IMG/VR virus record: IMGVR_UViG_3300030107_003729
Span: 1 to 31,888 of that record
Source: a virus
Reading direction: 5' to 3' (one strand)
Length of the DNA: 31,888 nucleotides
Under the pieces are notes generated by a model. The model was not told the DNA's origin and searched no databases. It saw only the letters and a list, made by a program, of their open reading frames with translations. Position numbers and translations under genes: made by a program. This document shows positions 1-8,897 of this stretch, piece by piece. How positions within the stretch are numbered: position 1 is the first letter of the stretch; every line of letters starts with the position of its first letter.

Positions 1-2117
1 TGAAAACTTCCTCCATCTTGGTGTATTTCTCCAGCAGAGGATGATGTTCCCATTGTTAATGTTACAGCTCTTGAATTACAATTAAATTTAAATGTTGCTG
101 CTGAATCAATGTGTAATTCTCTTGCTATAGATGTATCTCTTATGATTTTAGTAGTTGCACTTGTGCATAAAACATCATAAAACATTGGTTGTGCATTTCC
201 ATCTGCATCTACTCCAGAACCTGAAAAATTAAAGTTTACAGTAGAGCTTGCCCTGTTGGATTCAAAAGTTCCATTGTTATGAATAATTTTTCCTGCTCCA
301 GATATATCTCCTGCAACTTGGACTTTACCTCTAGGTGCAGAAAATGTCCCATTTGTGTTTACTGTTAATGCTCCAGAGTTGTCAAGGTCAAGAGTGCCGT
401 TTGTGTAAGTAGCTCCATTTGTCATAACTCCATTTACTAATGTGCTTGACGTTCCTGAATCTGTTGCGGTTGTTCCGCTACCTTCATCTAATTTATATTG
501 ATGTAATGCAGTTTGAGGATATGTTCCAGAATAAATAGAAGTCGCTTGTTCTGCACTAAATGCATAATCAAATATTTTTACATCTCTTATGTTACCATCA
601 AATTCTCTTCCAGTAGAATGATTCCAGCTACCTATCCTCATACCTGTAGTATCTGATGGAGGTCGAGCTGAACTAGCTACTGTTTTTTCTAAAACTCCAT
701 CTATATACATATTATGATTAGTGCCATCCCAAGTCCATAAAATGTGATAAAATCTATTATCTACAAATCCACCAGTTGGCTCAACATTAGCGACCGTGCT
801 ATTATTATCAACGTATCCACTTATTCTACCGTTAGTGCCGTCTGTGTGAAATAATAGTGCGTATCCACCAACTGCACTGCCTCCACTTGATTTATCTAAA
901 ATTCGTTTATGTTGGTCACCTGCATCGCCATCGTGAGGTCTAAACCATAAACTAATTGCTGCATCAGAATTATGAAGCCTTAAATCTCCAGATTGACTTC
1001 CCAACTCAACAAAATCATCATCACCATCAAACAATCCAGATGACAAAGCCAAACCCTCTACCTTTCCTTGTGTTACTGTGGTTGTCCCGCTTGTAATTGT
1101 TCCATTAGCATAAAATACATCATCACCAGAACTGTGTGTTGTTGCTGTAGTTCCAAACATTCCTCTCTGAACTGTAAGATTGTCAGTAGATTCATTAATA
1201 TATGTAACCAACATTATTTCGTTATTAACTTGAACAAGTAATCTTACAGGTCCAGTAGAACCAAAAGTAGACGCATCGGTAACATTAAGATAAGTTCCAG
1301 TTGTAGAACCTAATGCTGTATCTACATTTTGGCCTGAATCCGCACCCTTACCTGCTGCGTCATATACATCTACATGAAATTGGTCAAACCTTTCTGTAGG
1401 CCCAGATGCAGTTCCATTGTTTGAATTAGGTGAGCTATCTGTAACACTGTTATTGTTAAGTTTCCACCATCCTTGTAAATTTGTAGTTCCTGCCGTTGTA
1501 AGTGAAGGGTCTCCGTTTATTCGAGATGCAAGTATTGCTACATCTGCATCACTTACTACAGCATTGTAAATTCTAACATCTGCTAAATATCCATCGTGAA
1601 AATATCCTGTTCCAAGAACTGCAATAAGTAAATCCGAAGAATTAGAATATCCACTGTAATCTGTCCAACCGCTACTTACTGTCCTGTCTAATACTCCGTT
1701 AATGAAATATTTAACAACAGAACTTGAGCCGTTTTCATCTACTGTAACTGCTATATGATTCCAACCTTCTTTTATTGCATTAGTTGAAGATACTCTTGTT
1801 GATGAAGTGCCATTGCCAGTTACAAACTCTACTTTGTCATCATCATCAAGTCGAAGTTGCCAAGGTGACACATTATTGCTTAAAGTTGCAGCTTTAGATA
1901 TAATTGTTTTAAAATCAGATTCACCCATTGTTATCTTAACCCAAGCACTTAGAGTAATATCTCCTACAATGTCAAGGCTACTGTGGTCTGATACTGTTAT
2001 CTTATCATTAACACCGTCAAACTCTAAAGCACTGTCAAGATTTACATTAACGTTTGCTGCTCCAAGATTTCCTTCTATTATTCCGCCCGTGCCTAAGAAA
2101 TTAAGATTGATTGCCAT
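1..2117 (-). CDS. LamG-domain tail fiber/adhesin, 3' end beyond window
   Basis: An open frame of 705 codons starts at ATG 2117, has no stop before the left edge, and is therefore truncated at its C-terminus. Its start overlaps the TAA of the preceding gene as TAATG. The translation shows two concanavalin/LamG-like jelly-roll domains at roughly residues 28-205 and 355-530, each with the typical opening (ALEFDGVNDKITV; SGLFDGDDDFVELG) and a central strand such as GWNHIAVTVDENGSS. Between them, at about 269-335, is a small beta module ending in LTVQRGMFGTTATTHSSG that recurs in the distal tail protein at 24886-27918. The C-terminal part is Thr/Ser/Gly-rich beta repeat sequence. LamG domains bind glycans, so a host-binding fiber is likely. 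Role and virion location are inferred from family and position. Confidence 0.8.
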   Translation of the reverse strand, partial: MAINLNFLGTGGIIEGNLGAANVNVNLDSALEFDGVNDKITVSDHSSLDIVGDITLSAWVKITMGESDFKTIISKAATLSNNVSPWQLRLDDDDKVEFVTGNGTSSTRVSSTNAIKEGWNHIAVTVDENGSSSVVKYFINGVLDRTVSSGWTDYSGYSNSSDLLIAVLGTGYFHDGYLADVRIYNAVVSDADVAILASRINGDPSLTTAGTTNLQGWWKLNNNSVTDSSPNSNNGTASGPTERFDQFHVDVYDAAGKGADSGQNVDTALGSTTGTYLNVTDASTFGSTGPVRLLVQVNNEIMLVTYINESTDNLTVQRGMFGTTATTHSSGDDVFYANGTITSGTTTVTQGKVEGLALSSGLFDGDDDFVELGSQSGDLRLHNSDAAISLWFRPHDGDAGDQHKRILDKSSGGSAVGGYALLFHTDGTNGRISGYVDNNSTVANVEPTGGFVDNRFYHILWTWDGTNHNMYIDGVLEKTVASSARPPSDTTGMRIGSWNHSTGREFDGNIRDVKIFDYAFSAEQATSIYSGTYPQTALHQYKLDEGSGTTATDSGTSSTLVNGVMTNGATYTNGTLDLDNSGALTVNTNGTFSAPRGKVQVAGDISGAGKIIHNNGTFESNRASSTVNFNFSGSGVDADGNAQPMFYDVLCTSATTKIIRDTSIARELHIDSAATFKFNCNSRAVTLTMGTSSSAGEIHQDGGSF

Positions 2118-4063
2118 TATTCGATTGTTACATTCCCTCCAAGATTTCTAAACGCACCATATATATTAAGTGCTGAAGAGCCTTCGGTAGCTGAAGTTTC
2201 ATTTCCATCACCAAACAACAACTGACCATCAGAATGTATAGTTACATTATCTACAAAAACCTTACCGTCAAATTCATCTACTTCAGCAAAATCAAACTTA
2301 GCCGAATTTGCTGAACCTGTGCCATCTCCTATTACTAAATTATGAATATACACCTTATCTGCATTGTAAGGTCTAAACTCATCATCTGTTATTTCTAAAG
2401 TTCCTAATACTGAAAAATAAGCTGAACCAGTAGTTCCATCAGGCATAATTCCTTGTGGAAGCATTGTATCACTATAAAGATAAATTCCCCCTGTATTTTG
2501 ACTACCTGTTAATTTAAGATTGTAAAAAGTTCCACCTTTTGGAATCCTATGTAAAACTGAATCTAATACTAAAGTTCCATTGTTATGTGTAAAAGTGCCT
2601 TCTCCTCCAAAAGCTGTATTAGTTGTTCCACCTATAGTTCCTCCTGTTGTAATAGTAGTAGTTCCGCTTGTTGCAATGTATTCTCCTCCACTTTGTATTT
2701 CAAGACTTCCAAATGAATGATTGCCTGTATAGTTTGTTACATCTCCTACTTTACCTTCTACTATTGTAACATCTCCAGTCACTGTAAGTGTCCTTGAACC
2801 TGTATTGGGCCTAAATGCGTGTGCTGTTGCTAAAGTAATACTTAAATCTCCTTCTATCGTTAAATTAGAACTGTGTATAACATCATTATCTGATTTATTT
2901 ATTGTAAGATGGTGCATATTGCCAGTTCCGTCAAATTCTAAATCTTGGTCGAGTGAACTTGACAATAACACAGTTCCATCATTATTAGTAAATGTTCCAC
3001 CTGATTTAACTTCTATGGCTGAAGGTTGTCCACTGTGACCTGCCGTTGCACTTGTTTTTGTAATTGTAGTAGTTCCGCTTGTTGCACTGTAGGTTCCTCC
3101 GCTTTCTATTGTAAGACTTCCAAGACTAATTGCTGAAGCATTACCTGTAAGTGTTCCTGTTACACTTACATCTCCTGTTACTGTAAGGTCGTGACTACTT
3201 CCACCGCCTGAATCTAATGTATTAAACGTTCCTGCCGTGATTGTAAGGTCTCCTCCTATTGGTGGTTTGTTATCACCAGTAGGCCGTGCAATACAACTTG
3301 CGTGGTTAATTGTAAGGTCATTAAGAGAGCTACTTGAAGGATAACGCAAATCTGTATCTGCTGGTGTTTGTATTTCTAAAGTTCCGCTATTATGTGTATA
3401 AGTTCCTACGATGTCTATTGCTCGGCCATTGCTTCTTTCACTGGTTATTATAGTTGTTCCGCTTGTTGCACTGTAGGTTCCATCGACTCTAAGACTTCCC
3501 AAACTAATTGCAGAAGCATTACCTGTAAGTGTTCCCTCTACAATACAATCTCCTGTTACTGTAAGGTTTCTACTTGTTGAACCATCACTATCTAACGTGG
3601 TCAGTGTTCCTGCGGATATTGTAAGGTTTCCAGTTATTGTAGTATCACCTTCTAATTGAAAAGTAGCACCGCCATTAAACTGCACGTTTCTTAATTCAGT
3701 TGAAGCTGCTAAATGTTGTATGCCTTGTAACTTTGTGGTTCCACTCCCCAATGTAAATATTAAAGTTCCAGTTCCACCTACAAAAGTAAGTGTGTTACTT
3801 CCTACATCTATTGCTCTACCACTACCATTTTCACCATCAATCGTAAGGTCGTGGTTATTCATACTGAAATTAGAAGAGGTTGCCAATGCCAATGAATTAA
3901 TAGTTGTATCGCCATCTAATATACAGTTGTTTATTGAACTGCAATCTGGAATAACAACATCGTCATCCGCAGTTGGAACTCTATCTGTTACGCCAGTAGT
4001 TGTCCAATTAGCAGCAGTCCCCCAATCTGTAGATGATGAACCATCCCATGTGTTTACTGCCAT
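2117..4063 (-). CDS. Repetitive beta-solenoid fiber/adhesin
   Basis: This 648-residue protein is rich in Thr, Ser, Gly and Asn. Its N-terminus (NTWDGSSSTDWGTAANW) resembles the W-x-A-x-NW entry motif of autotransporter-like beta-solenoid surface proteins. It contains imperfect tandem units, each carrying LTVTGD, TGNASAISLGSL and YSATSGTT strings, spaced 378 nt apart in the DNA. No enzymatic motif was seen. A GAGGT ribosome binding site about 6 nt before ATG 4063 supports this start over an overlapping 19-codon frame at 4113. The gene lies downstream of the capsid genes and is coupled by TAATG to the LamG fiber gene, so the two probably form one fiber or decoration assembly. An extended host-attachment fiber is the best guess; a capsid spike is possible. 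Confidence 0.75.
   Translation of the reverse strand: MAVNTWDGSSSTDWGTAANWTTTGVTDRVPTADDDVVIPDCSSINNCILDGDTTINSLALATSSNFSMNNHDLTIDGENGSGRAIDVGSNTLTFVGGTGTLIFTLGSGTTKLQGIQHLAASTELRNVQFNGGATFQLEGDTTITGNLTISAGTLTTLDSDGSTSRNLTVTGDCIVEGTLTGNASAISLGSLRVDGTYSATSGTTIITSERSNGRAIDIVGTYTHNSGTLEIQTPADTDLRYPSSSSLNDLTINHASCIARPTGDNKPPIGGDLTITAGTFNTLDSGGGSSHDLTVTGDVSVTGTLTGNASAISLGSLTIESGGTYSATSGTTTITKTSATAGHSGQPSAIEVKSGGTFTNNDGTVLLSSSLDQDLEFDGTGNMHHLTINKSDNDVIHSSNLTIEGDLSITLATAHAFRPNTGSRTLTVTGDVTIVEGKVGDVTNYTGNHSFGSLEIQSGGEYIATSGTTTITTGGTIGGTTNTAFGGEGTFTHNNGTLVLDSVLHRIPKGGTFYNLKLTGSQNTGGIYLYSDTMLPQGIMPDGTTGSAYFSVLGTLEITDDEFRPYNADKVYIHNLVIGDGTGSANSAKFDFAEVDEFDGKVFVDNVTIHSDGQLLFGDGNETSATEGSSALNIYGAFRNLGGNVTIE
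3055..3640. repeat. Tandem internal repeat in the fiber gene
   Basis: Two copies of a roughly 200-nt segment, about 3055-3262 and 3433-3640, are offset by 378 nt. Both contain GAAGCATTACCTGTAAGTG and CTTGTTGCACTGTAGGTTCC on the plus strand. On the minus strand they encode the repeated GNASAISLGSL and TYSATSGTT units. Such repeats can expand, contract or break assemblies. Confidence 0.75.
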
Positions 4064-4116
4064 GGGACAACCTCACTTACTGTGACTATATTAGAGTATA
4101 TAGGAGCAGCCATCCA

Positions 4117-4500
4117 CTAAACTTGCTCCGCATAGACGTAGCAGGTTAAATCTGCTCCATTTCCCGTTGCTCTTATGCACAACCATCTTAGTGGTGTAGT
4201 TGATATTGCCTTCAATGCAGCACTACTTGTTCCAACAGTAATATCGTCTCCTATCTGAACCCAATCAGTTCCACCTTCTGTGCTTGGATTATTTACTAAA
4301 GAACCATAGACTTTAGCAGTGCCTGCTACGGAACCATCTGTATTACGGATTTGAACTGAGTATCTGTTAAACAAAGCACAGTCAAACTTATCTAAAACTG
4401 TAGTTTCAGAACCGCCGACGGCAGTCTCGGTGTTTGCAAATAAATGTGCATTCCGAGAGCCGTCTAGTCTTAGATTTGTTCTAACAACTGTTGATGCCAT
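4117..4500 (-). CDS. Small beta-rich virion protein (decoration or fiber base candidate)
   Basis: This 127-residue protein (MASTVVRTNLRLDGSRNAH...) is Thr/Ser/Val-rich with short alternating hydrophobic stretches, suggesting a beta sandwich. It has no membrane segment or catalytic motif. The ATG overlaps the TAA of the preceding gene as TAATG, so the two are translationally coupled. Its place between the capsid-proximal genes and the fibers fits a capsid decoration protein or fiber-attachment protein. I do not recognise a named family, so the function is inferred from context only. Confidence 0.7.
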   Translation of the reverse strand: MASTVVRTNLRLDGSRNAHLFANTETAVGGSETTVLDKFDCALFNRYSVQIRNTDGSVAGTAKVYGSLVNNPSTEGGTDWVQIGDDITVGTSSAALKAISTTPLRWLCIRATGNGADLTCYVYAEQV

Positions 4501-4808
4501 TAGTCAGCCTTTCCTTTCTTCGACTTAAGTCCTTTCTTAGGTTTGGCTTTAGACTTTACTTCTTTTTTTGGCTTGGGTTTAGCTTGTTTGCGCTGTGGTT
4601 TAGAAGGTCTGACGTGAGTCTTAAGCCCTGCGCCAACCCCTTCTTTGCCGACTCCTGTGCCGACTTGGAAACCATTACTTTCTTCAAGCTGTGCAATGAG
4701 CCTTTTGCTTTCAATATCGCGGGTCTCTCCAGCATCCCAACGGATAACCGTCCCAGAAGGAGCCCTCCTGTAAAGAGGCCTGCTTGTAATGTTAGTAACT
4801 TTGACCAT
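4500..4808 (-). CDS. Small protein with lysine-rich tail, next to capsid gene
   Basis: This is a 102-residue protein. The first 55 residues form a compact domain (MVKVTNITSRPL, then IRWDAGETRDIESKRL), a pattern found in small virion-associated proteins encoded after the major capsid gene. From about residue 70 to the end it is almost pure Lys/Pro/Ala/Gly with a very high positive charge. A strong GGAGGACT ribosome binding site lies about 7 nt before ATG 4808. A competing frame starting at 4831 overlaps it but gives a less plausible protein. The basic tail could contact DNA or the acidic scaffold encoded just upstream, which is speculative. Confidence 0.75.
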   Translation of the reverse strand: MVKVTNITSRPLYRRAPSGTVIRWDAGETRDIESKRLIAQLEESNGFQVGTGVGKEGVGAGLKTHVRPSKPQRKQAKPKPKKEVKSKAKPKKGLKSKKGKAD

Positions 4809-4830
4809 TTAATTAGTCCTCCTACCAACA

Positions 4831-5952
4831 TTAAGCGTTCAAGTCTCTAATACTTCCGCTTGTGTTAAACTTGTAACAGATTAATTCACCAGCAGTAATT
4901 AGTGCAAACTCGTGTGACATCTTTTGTGTGACTGCTACGTTTGTGCTGTCTACATAAGTTGTTGGAGCTGCTACTCTAACTGCTAATTGTTCCATGTCAA
5001 GTAAGTGTATTCTTGAAGTGGTGTCTTTTGCTACGTGTTGTGATAGAAAAATTGGTATTCCATCATATGCACCAACTCGTGAATCAAAAGCCAATCCAGC
5101 TTCTCCAGCTACACCGTTAACACTGCCTGCGGCAGTAGCGGCCAAATCTGCTCTAAATGTATTGTTAGTTGTAGATAACATTAATGCTTTCAAATCTTGA
5201 TATGTATCATATCCAGTTAATAAGATTAAGTTGTTATAGTTAACACCGTTTTCTAATGCTCCTTGAATAACTGTGTCCAACATTGCTAAAGTTAATGCTC
5301 TGTCAGTTCCACTGTTGTGTGAAACAGTTGCATCAGACCAGCTTTGTGCTGAACGGTCAATGTCATAGATGTCTGCATCTGCTGCACCAGACAATGCTGC
5401 TGCTGCATAAGCGTGACTTGCAGTTACTCTATCTAAAGATTCCATGTTGTTACCTTCATCTGTTTCAGCAGAAGCTAATAACATTTCATCAATAGCATAC
5501 ATGTGTGCTTCTGAACATTCTTTTCTCATAAATGCAGCCAAGTTTCCTAGACCGTCATCTGCTTCAGATAGCATTGCTGCTTTAGTTGAAATTTCCCAAG
5601 TGCTTACTACTTGTTTTAGTGTAGCGTTTACTTGTAGAATATCAGGTTTGTCTGTGTCTGGTAATGCTCCACCAGCTTCAGAGTTGTTTTCTGCAACACC
5701 AGCAGTTGTAGCGTGTCTTGCAGTCATTACTCTCCATCCAGATTGTGTCCATGGCTCTTTTTTAAGTAGCTTGAATACTTCTGATTTAGTATTTAATTGA
5801 TTATACACTTTAGCACCATACACCGTATTGAACGCTGCGGATGGGTCACTTGTATAAGTCAAGTCATCGGCTTTGCTGATTCCATATCTTTTAGAGATAC
5901 CAAGTTCGCCGCCGTAGTATGCGTTTACATATTGTTCCATTGTCATTCCCAT
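4831..5952 (-). CDS. Major capsid protein, HK97 fold
   Basis: This 373-residue protein has the order and composition of an HK97-type major capsid protein. A variable N-arm (to about residue 60) is followed by SEVFKLLKKEPWTQSGWRV, an acidic/polar E-loop-like segment, and a long helix rich in acidic residues (CSEAHMYAIDEMLLASAE). A P-domain/A-domain body follows, with GAYDGIPIFLSQHV and a C-terminal beta hairpin (FALITAGELICYKFNTSG). Length is typical of the family. A GGAGG site about 9 nt upstream supports ATG 5952, though in-frame ATGs at 5946 and 5940 are possible. It lies immediately after the scaffold and protease genes, and all three are served by nearby conserved promoters. Confidence 0.85.
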   Translation of the reverse strand: MGMTMEQYVNAYYGGELGISKRYGISKADDLTYTSDPSAAFNTVYGAKVYNQLNTKSEVFKLLKKEPWTQSGWRVMTARHATTAGVAENNSEAGGALPDTDKPDILQVNATLKQVVSTWEISTKAAMLSEADDGLGNLAAFMRKECSEAHMYAIDEMLLASAETDEGNNMESLDRVTASHAYAAAALSGAADADIYDIDRSAQSWSDATVSHNSGTDRALTLAMLDTVIQGALENGVNYNNLILLTGYDTYQDLKALMLSTTNNTFRADLAATAAGSVNGVAGEAGLAFDSRVGAYDGIPIFLSQHVAKDTTSRIHLLDMEQLAVRVAAPTTYVDSTNVAVTQKMSHEFALITAGELICYKFNTSGSIRDLNA

Positions 5953-5954
5953 GT

Positions 5955-6458
5955 TTACATTCCTCCGTCATAAAGTGCTTCAATGTCTTCAAATGATTTC
6001 TCCATGTTGTTAAAATCTATTGTTTCTACTTTAGGACTGTCAGTTTTTGCTGGTGCAGGCGTTGCCTTTTTACCAGAATATATGTTTATTCCATATTTCT
6101 TTAAAGTTGTAAGTGATTTGTGAATGTCGTCAGCTTTTTCAGCAACAGATTTTTCTTCGTCATCTGATTTTTCTGCTTCGTCATCCATTTTTTCTTCTTC
6201 TTCAGCTTCCTCTTCTTCTTCTTCCTCTTCTTCGTGTTCAGCTTTCTCTTCATGGTCCATTTTTTCATCGTCCATTTGAGATTCTAAGTAAGCCATAACT
6301 TCTTTGAGTTTTCCTAGAGTTGCTTCCATATCCTTGTAAAGCTCTTCGTGCTTGTCAAGTTCTGCTATCGGTTCATCGAGGGCCTCACTTTTTTCTGCCT
6401 CTACGACTTCTTCGTCTGCAGGTGCTTCATGTGTGCCTCCACAAGTGCATTCGCTCAT
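5955..6458 (-). CDS. Acidic scaffold-like capsid assembly protein
   Basis: This 167-residue protein is extremely acidic, with a run of Glu and Asp/Glu/Lys-rich repeats at about residues 75-115, and a high predicted helix and coiled-coil content. The N-terminus has a small Cys/His cluster (MSECTCGGTHEAP). Such proteins between protease and major capsid genes usually act as scaffolds that direct procapsid assembly. I choose ATG 6458 rather than the longer frame from 6542. A TATA box at 6483-6491 would start transcription close to 6458, and the upstream 28 codons overlap that promoter. The last codons include the GGAGGAATG that serves as ribosome binding site for the capsid gene. Confidence 0.75.
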   Translation of the reverse strand: MSECTCGGTHEAPADEEVVEAEKSEALDEPIAELDKHEELYKDMEATLGKLKEVMAYLESQMDDEKMDHEEKAEHEEEEEEEEEAEEEEKMDDEAEKSDDEEKSVAEKADDIHKSLTTLKKYGINIYSGKKATPAPAKTDSPKVETIDFNNMEKSFEDIEALYDGGM

Positions 6459-6482
6459 GTAAACACCAGCTATGGAACTTAG

Positions 6483-6512
6483 TATATAAAGAAAAGTGGG
6501 ACTCCGTATATT
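6483..6512 (-). promoter_or_regulatory. Archaeal-type late promoter with conserved upstream 12-mer
   Basis: On the minus strand, AATATACGGAGT (6512-6501) is followed by exactly 9 nt and then CTTTATATA (6491-6483). The scaffold start lies about 25 nt past the TATA box. The same 12-mer, spacer length and TATA sequence occur at 8856-8827. The 12-mer overlaps the stop codon of the protease gene. Confidence 0.75.
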
Positions 6513-8805
6513 AATCAGGTCGCCAATTTGAATTGCCGACATTTCTTCTTAACTTATAACCGTCCGTTCGTCCCCTAGAACCATCGGGTCGTTTAAATGG
6601 TTGTGAAAACTTTCCAGGATTGTGCCATAACTCTGCACACCATGCTTTATTATCTCTAATACGCCCGCGAGGGCCTGTAAATTCATCTTTAGTATTAGAG
6701 ATTCTACGTGCAGCCATTCTACAATTTTCAAACCATGATTTAGGAGGGCCTTCTCCTGCGCTAGGAGGAGGTAATTTTTTGTCGTCTTCAGGTTGTTTAA
6801 TTAAAGTTCCAAATTTAATCATACGCATTATATCATCTAAATGTTTATTTGTTTTTTGTAATTTTTTAGTTTTTATTACTGGCGGACACTCAGCTTTGCC
6901 TACTATATCAGACACGTTTTTTGAACTCCACATCTTACAAGACCAGTATCTTGCTTTATGTTTAGGGCCAGGATTGTCACAGTTATGTCTTGCTCTAAAC
7001 TGTCTGCGTTTTTCTGGGTCGTCACGTTTTATATCCATCTTAGGGTCGCCAAACTTAACTTGAACTACATTGCCTTTATCGTTTTTAACATATACTCCAA
7101 ATTTTTTACTGTCGCCAGATAATCTACGTGGCTTGTTAAGTTCTACTTTGCGACCTTGATACTCTGCTTTTATAATTCTTTCATCTTCATGTGTTTCTAA
7201 TACTGTAAATGGAAACTCCTCTACTGCACCATCATGTGGTTCGTAGTCTCCTTCCATTAATACTGGCCCTTCAGTGGTTTGCATCCAATGATAACCTTTA
7301 GGTGGTTTAACTTTTACAGTTTCTGCTTTAGATTTTTTTGTAGATTTAGGATGTTCCTTTGGCAATAAATCATAATCTGTAGTATATTTAGGATTAGATG
7401 GCTTGCCAGAACTTAATAATCGTAAAAATGCTTTAACTCTACCTAATGCCCATTGGTCTCTGCTACTTACACTTGGTCTGTGACTTGTAGAAAATGCACC
7501 TGCACCCCTACGGAATACTGCTTTCAATGCCCCTAGATTTGCTTTCTTACCTTTGGCATCTCCTACCTTTTCATTATGTTCTTTAATATAATTTTTAAGT
7601 GTCTTAATGTTTGCTTCACTCAACTTGATTCCACCACGCTGACCGCCTGCTGACCCTTTCGGATTCTTATCGCTACCTCTGCGTCTTTCACTAGGCTTTG
7701 CAGGTGTTTGTGGATGTCTGTTTTTACTTACAGGAACACAATTTGGCACACGTTTGCCTCCTTCGTTTTTAAATCCTACCATTTCATAACCTGCCCAACA
7801 TGGTTCAGCTTTTACTTTGTCTTGTAAACCTTTACTCCAACTGTGACCTGCATCACCTCCCATCATTTTCCACATAATAAAACCCTTACTAGGTCTTTTC
7901 TTATTGTCAAAGTTTTTACCTTGTGGGTCTACTGTTTCATGTCTTCTATAATATTTATGAATAGACATAGCCATTTTGTAATTGACATATTCTTTATTGA
8001 TTAAGTGTGCGTTAATTGCTTTAGTTACTTTACCGCCACCATATCCGTGTTTCTTACGAAGTTCTCTACCAGTAATTGCTTCGTTTTTTACGCCTTTTGG
8101 AATTTTATACTTTTCTATCTTTGTAAGTATTTCACCGAGTGCATCAGATTTACTGTATCTTCTGGCTTGTATGGCCCTTTCCTGCCTTATAGCTCCTTCC
8201 TTAGTATCATGGCAACCTAGAAGCTTTCGGTTCTTTTTAGCGTATAAACAATATTTGCCGTTTTTACGCTCAATTATTTTTTCTACCATTGCTTCTACTT
8301 CATCTAATGTTACTTGAACACTTTTAGATTTAGCCATTGCAACATCCGTGACTTTTGCCTCTGGGTTGGCAGGATTATCGCCAACCCACGATATGCTCCA
8401 AAGAGAAAGTTCGTTGATACGATTGTGGCAGTCGTCTTCTGATAAACATACTTTCTCTTGTTCTGTGGCTTCGCCTCGAATACTACTTGCACCCGACGGT
8501 CCGTAATCCCCTATCTCTTTCCACACTTTGTCATGCATTTTGATTTTATTGTGGATTCCTACTCTAATTTTAACCTTACCGTTTTTAATTTTGTAAGCTA
8601 ATGGCAAACCAATCGGCATTTCTTCGTGACGATATGAATATACGCCGTAGCGCATGTAAAAATCCATGGCCTCTTTGATAGTCTCAGTAGGTATCATATC
8701 GTTCTGTTTGTCGACGATAGGAGCGGAAATATAAGTCTCCATTACTCTGTCATTATACCACTCTGGTCGATAGACTTTCCAACCAGTGTTATTTTCGTCT
8801 GCCAC
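6511..8805 (-). CDS. Multidomain prohead protease polyprotein (XkdF-like N-terminus)
   Basis: This 764-residue protein begins with GTG. Residues 20-150 resemble phage prohead proteases of the XkdF/U35 type: VMETYISAPIVDKQNDMIP, a His in YRHEEMPIG (about H60), Ser in SGASSIRGEA (about 105-112), then SISWVGDNPANPEA. Residues 184-219 hold a KYCLYAKK...LGCHDTKEGAIRQERAIQ motif often fused to such proteases. Further modules follow: a helical region with GFIMWKMMGGDAGHSW (about 300), SAGGQRGGIKLSEANIKTLK (about 385), RARHNCDNPGPKHKARYWSC (about 630-655) and KSWFENCRMAARR...NKAWCAELWHNPGKF near the end. The length is far above a simple protease (about 200 residues). The extra modules are probably capsid-internal or DNA-associated proteins carried into the procapsid, possibly processed after assembly. 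Confidence 0.75.
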   Translation of the reverse strand: MADENNTGWKVYRPEWYNDRVMETYISAPIVDKQNDMIPTETIKEAMDFYMRYGVYSYRHEEMPIGLPLAYKIKNGKVKIRVGIHNKIKMHDKVWKEIGDYGPSGASSIRGEATEQEKVCLSEDDCHNRINELSLWSISWVGDNPANPEAKVTDVAMAKSKSVQVTLDEVEAMVEKIIERKNGKYCLYAKKNRKLLGCHDTKEGAIRQERAIQARRYSKSDALGEILTKIEKYKIPKGVKNEAITGRELRKKHGYGGGKVTKAINAHLINKEYVNYKMAMSIHKYYRRHETVDPQGKNFDNKKRPSKGFIMWKMMGGDAGHSWSKGLQDKVKAEPCWAGYEMVGFKNEGGKRVPNCVPVSKNRHPQTPAKPSERRRGSDKNPKGSAGGQRGGIKLSEANIKTLKNYIKEHNEKVGDAKGKKANLGALKAVFRRGAGAFSTSHRPSVSSRDQWALGRVKAFLRLLSSGKPSNPKYTTDYDLLPKEHPKSTKKSKAETVKVKPPKGYHWMQTTEGPVLMEGDYEPHDGAVEEFPFTVLETHEDERIIKAEYQGRKVELNKPRRLSGDSKKFGVYVKNDKGNVVQVKFGDPKMDIKRDDPEKRRQFRARHNCDNPGPKHKARYWSCKMWSSKNVSDIVGKAECPPVIKTKKLQKTNKHLDDIMRMIKFGTLIKQPEDDKKLPPPSAGEGPPKSWFENCRMAARRISNTKDEFTGPRGRIRDNKAWCAELWHNPGKFSQPFKRPDGSRGRTDGYKLRRNVGNSNWRPD

Positions 8806-8826
8806 GGCCCAAATTATAGCATGTTA

Positions 8827-8856
8827 TATATAAAGGAAATGAAAACTCCGTATATT
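8827..8856 (-). promoter_or_regulatory. Archaeal-type late promoter for the protease/capsid cluster
   Basis: On the minus strand, AATATACGGAGT (8856-8845), 9 nt, then CTTTATATA (8835-8827). The GTG start at 8805 lies about 21 nt beyond the TATA box, implying a very short leader. Element, spacing and TATA sequence match the copy at 6512-6483. Confidence 0.75.
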
Positions 8857-8861
8857 TTACA

Positions 8862-8879
8862 CCGTAAAGGTTTATATGC
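8862..8879 (+). promoter_or_regulatory. Archaeal-type promoter for the plus-strand island
   Basis: CCGTAAA followed by GG and TTTATATGC. The first base of the TATA box is 27 nt before ATG 8898, which would give a leaderless or nearly leaderless transcript. A related minus-strand arrangement (CCGTAAA directly followed by TTTATATGC) lies at 13096-13081. The promoter is back to back with the late promoter at 8827-8856. Confidence 0.65.
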
Positions 8880-8897
8880 ACCCGTCTATAGGTAGTT

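Noticed and set aside
4054-4113. 19-codon minus frame (MAAPIYSNIVTVSEVVPWQ) before the solenoid fiber
   Set aside because: No ribosome binding site and it overlaps the better supported fiber start at 4063. A frameshift joining the two cannot be excluded.
4556-4831. Minus-strand frame of 91 codons starting in a TAATG overlap with the capsid gene
   Set aside because: It overlaps the 4500-4808 gene, which has a strong GGAGGACT site and a more typical protein sequence; the 91-codon product looks like an out-of-frame shadow.
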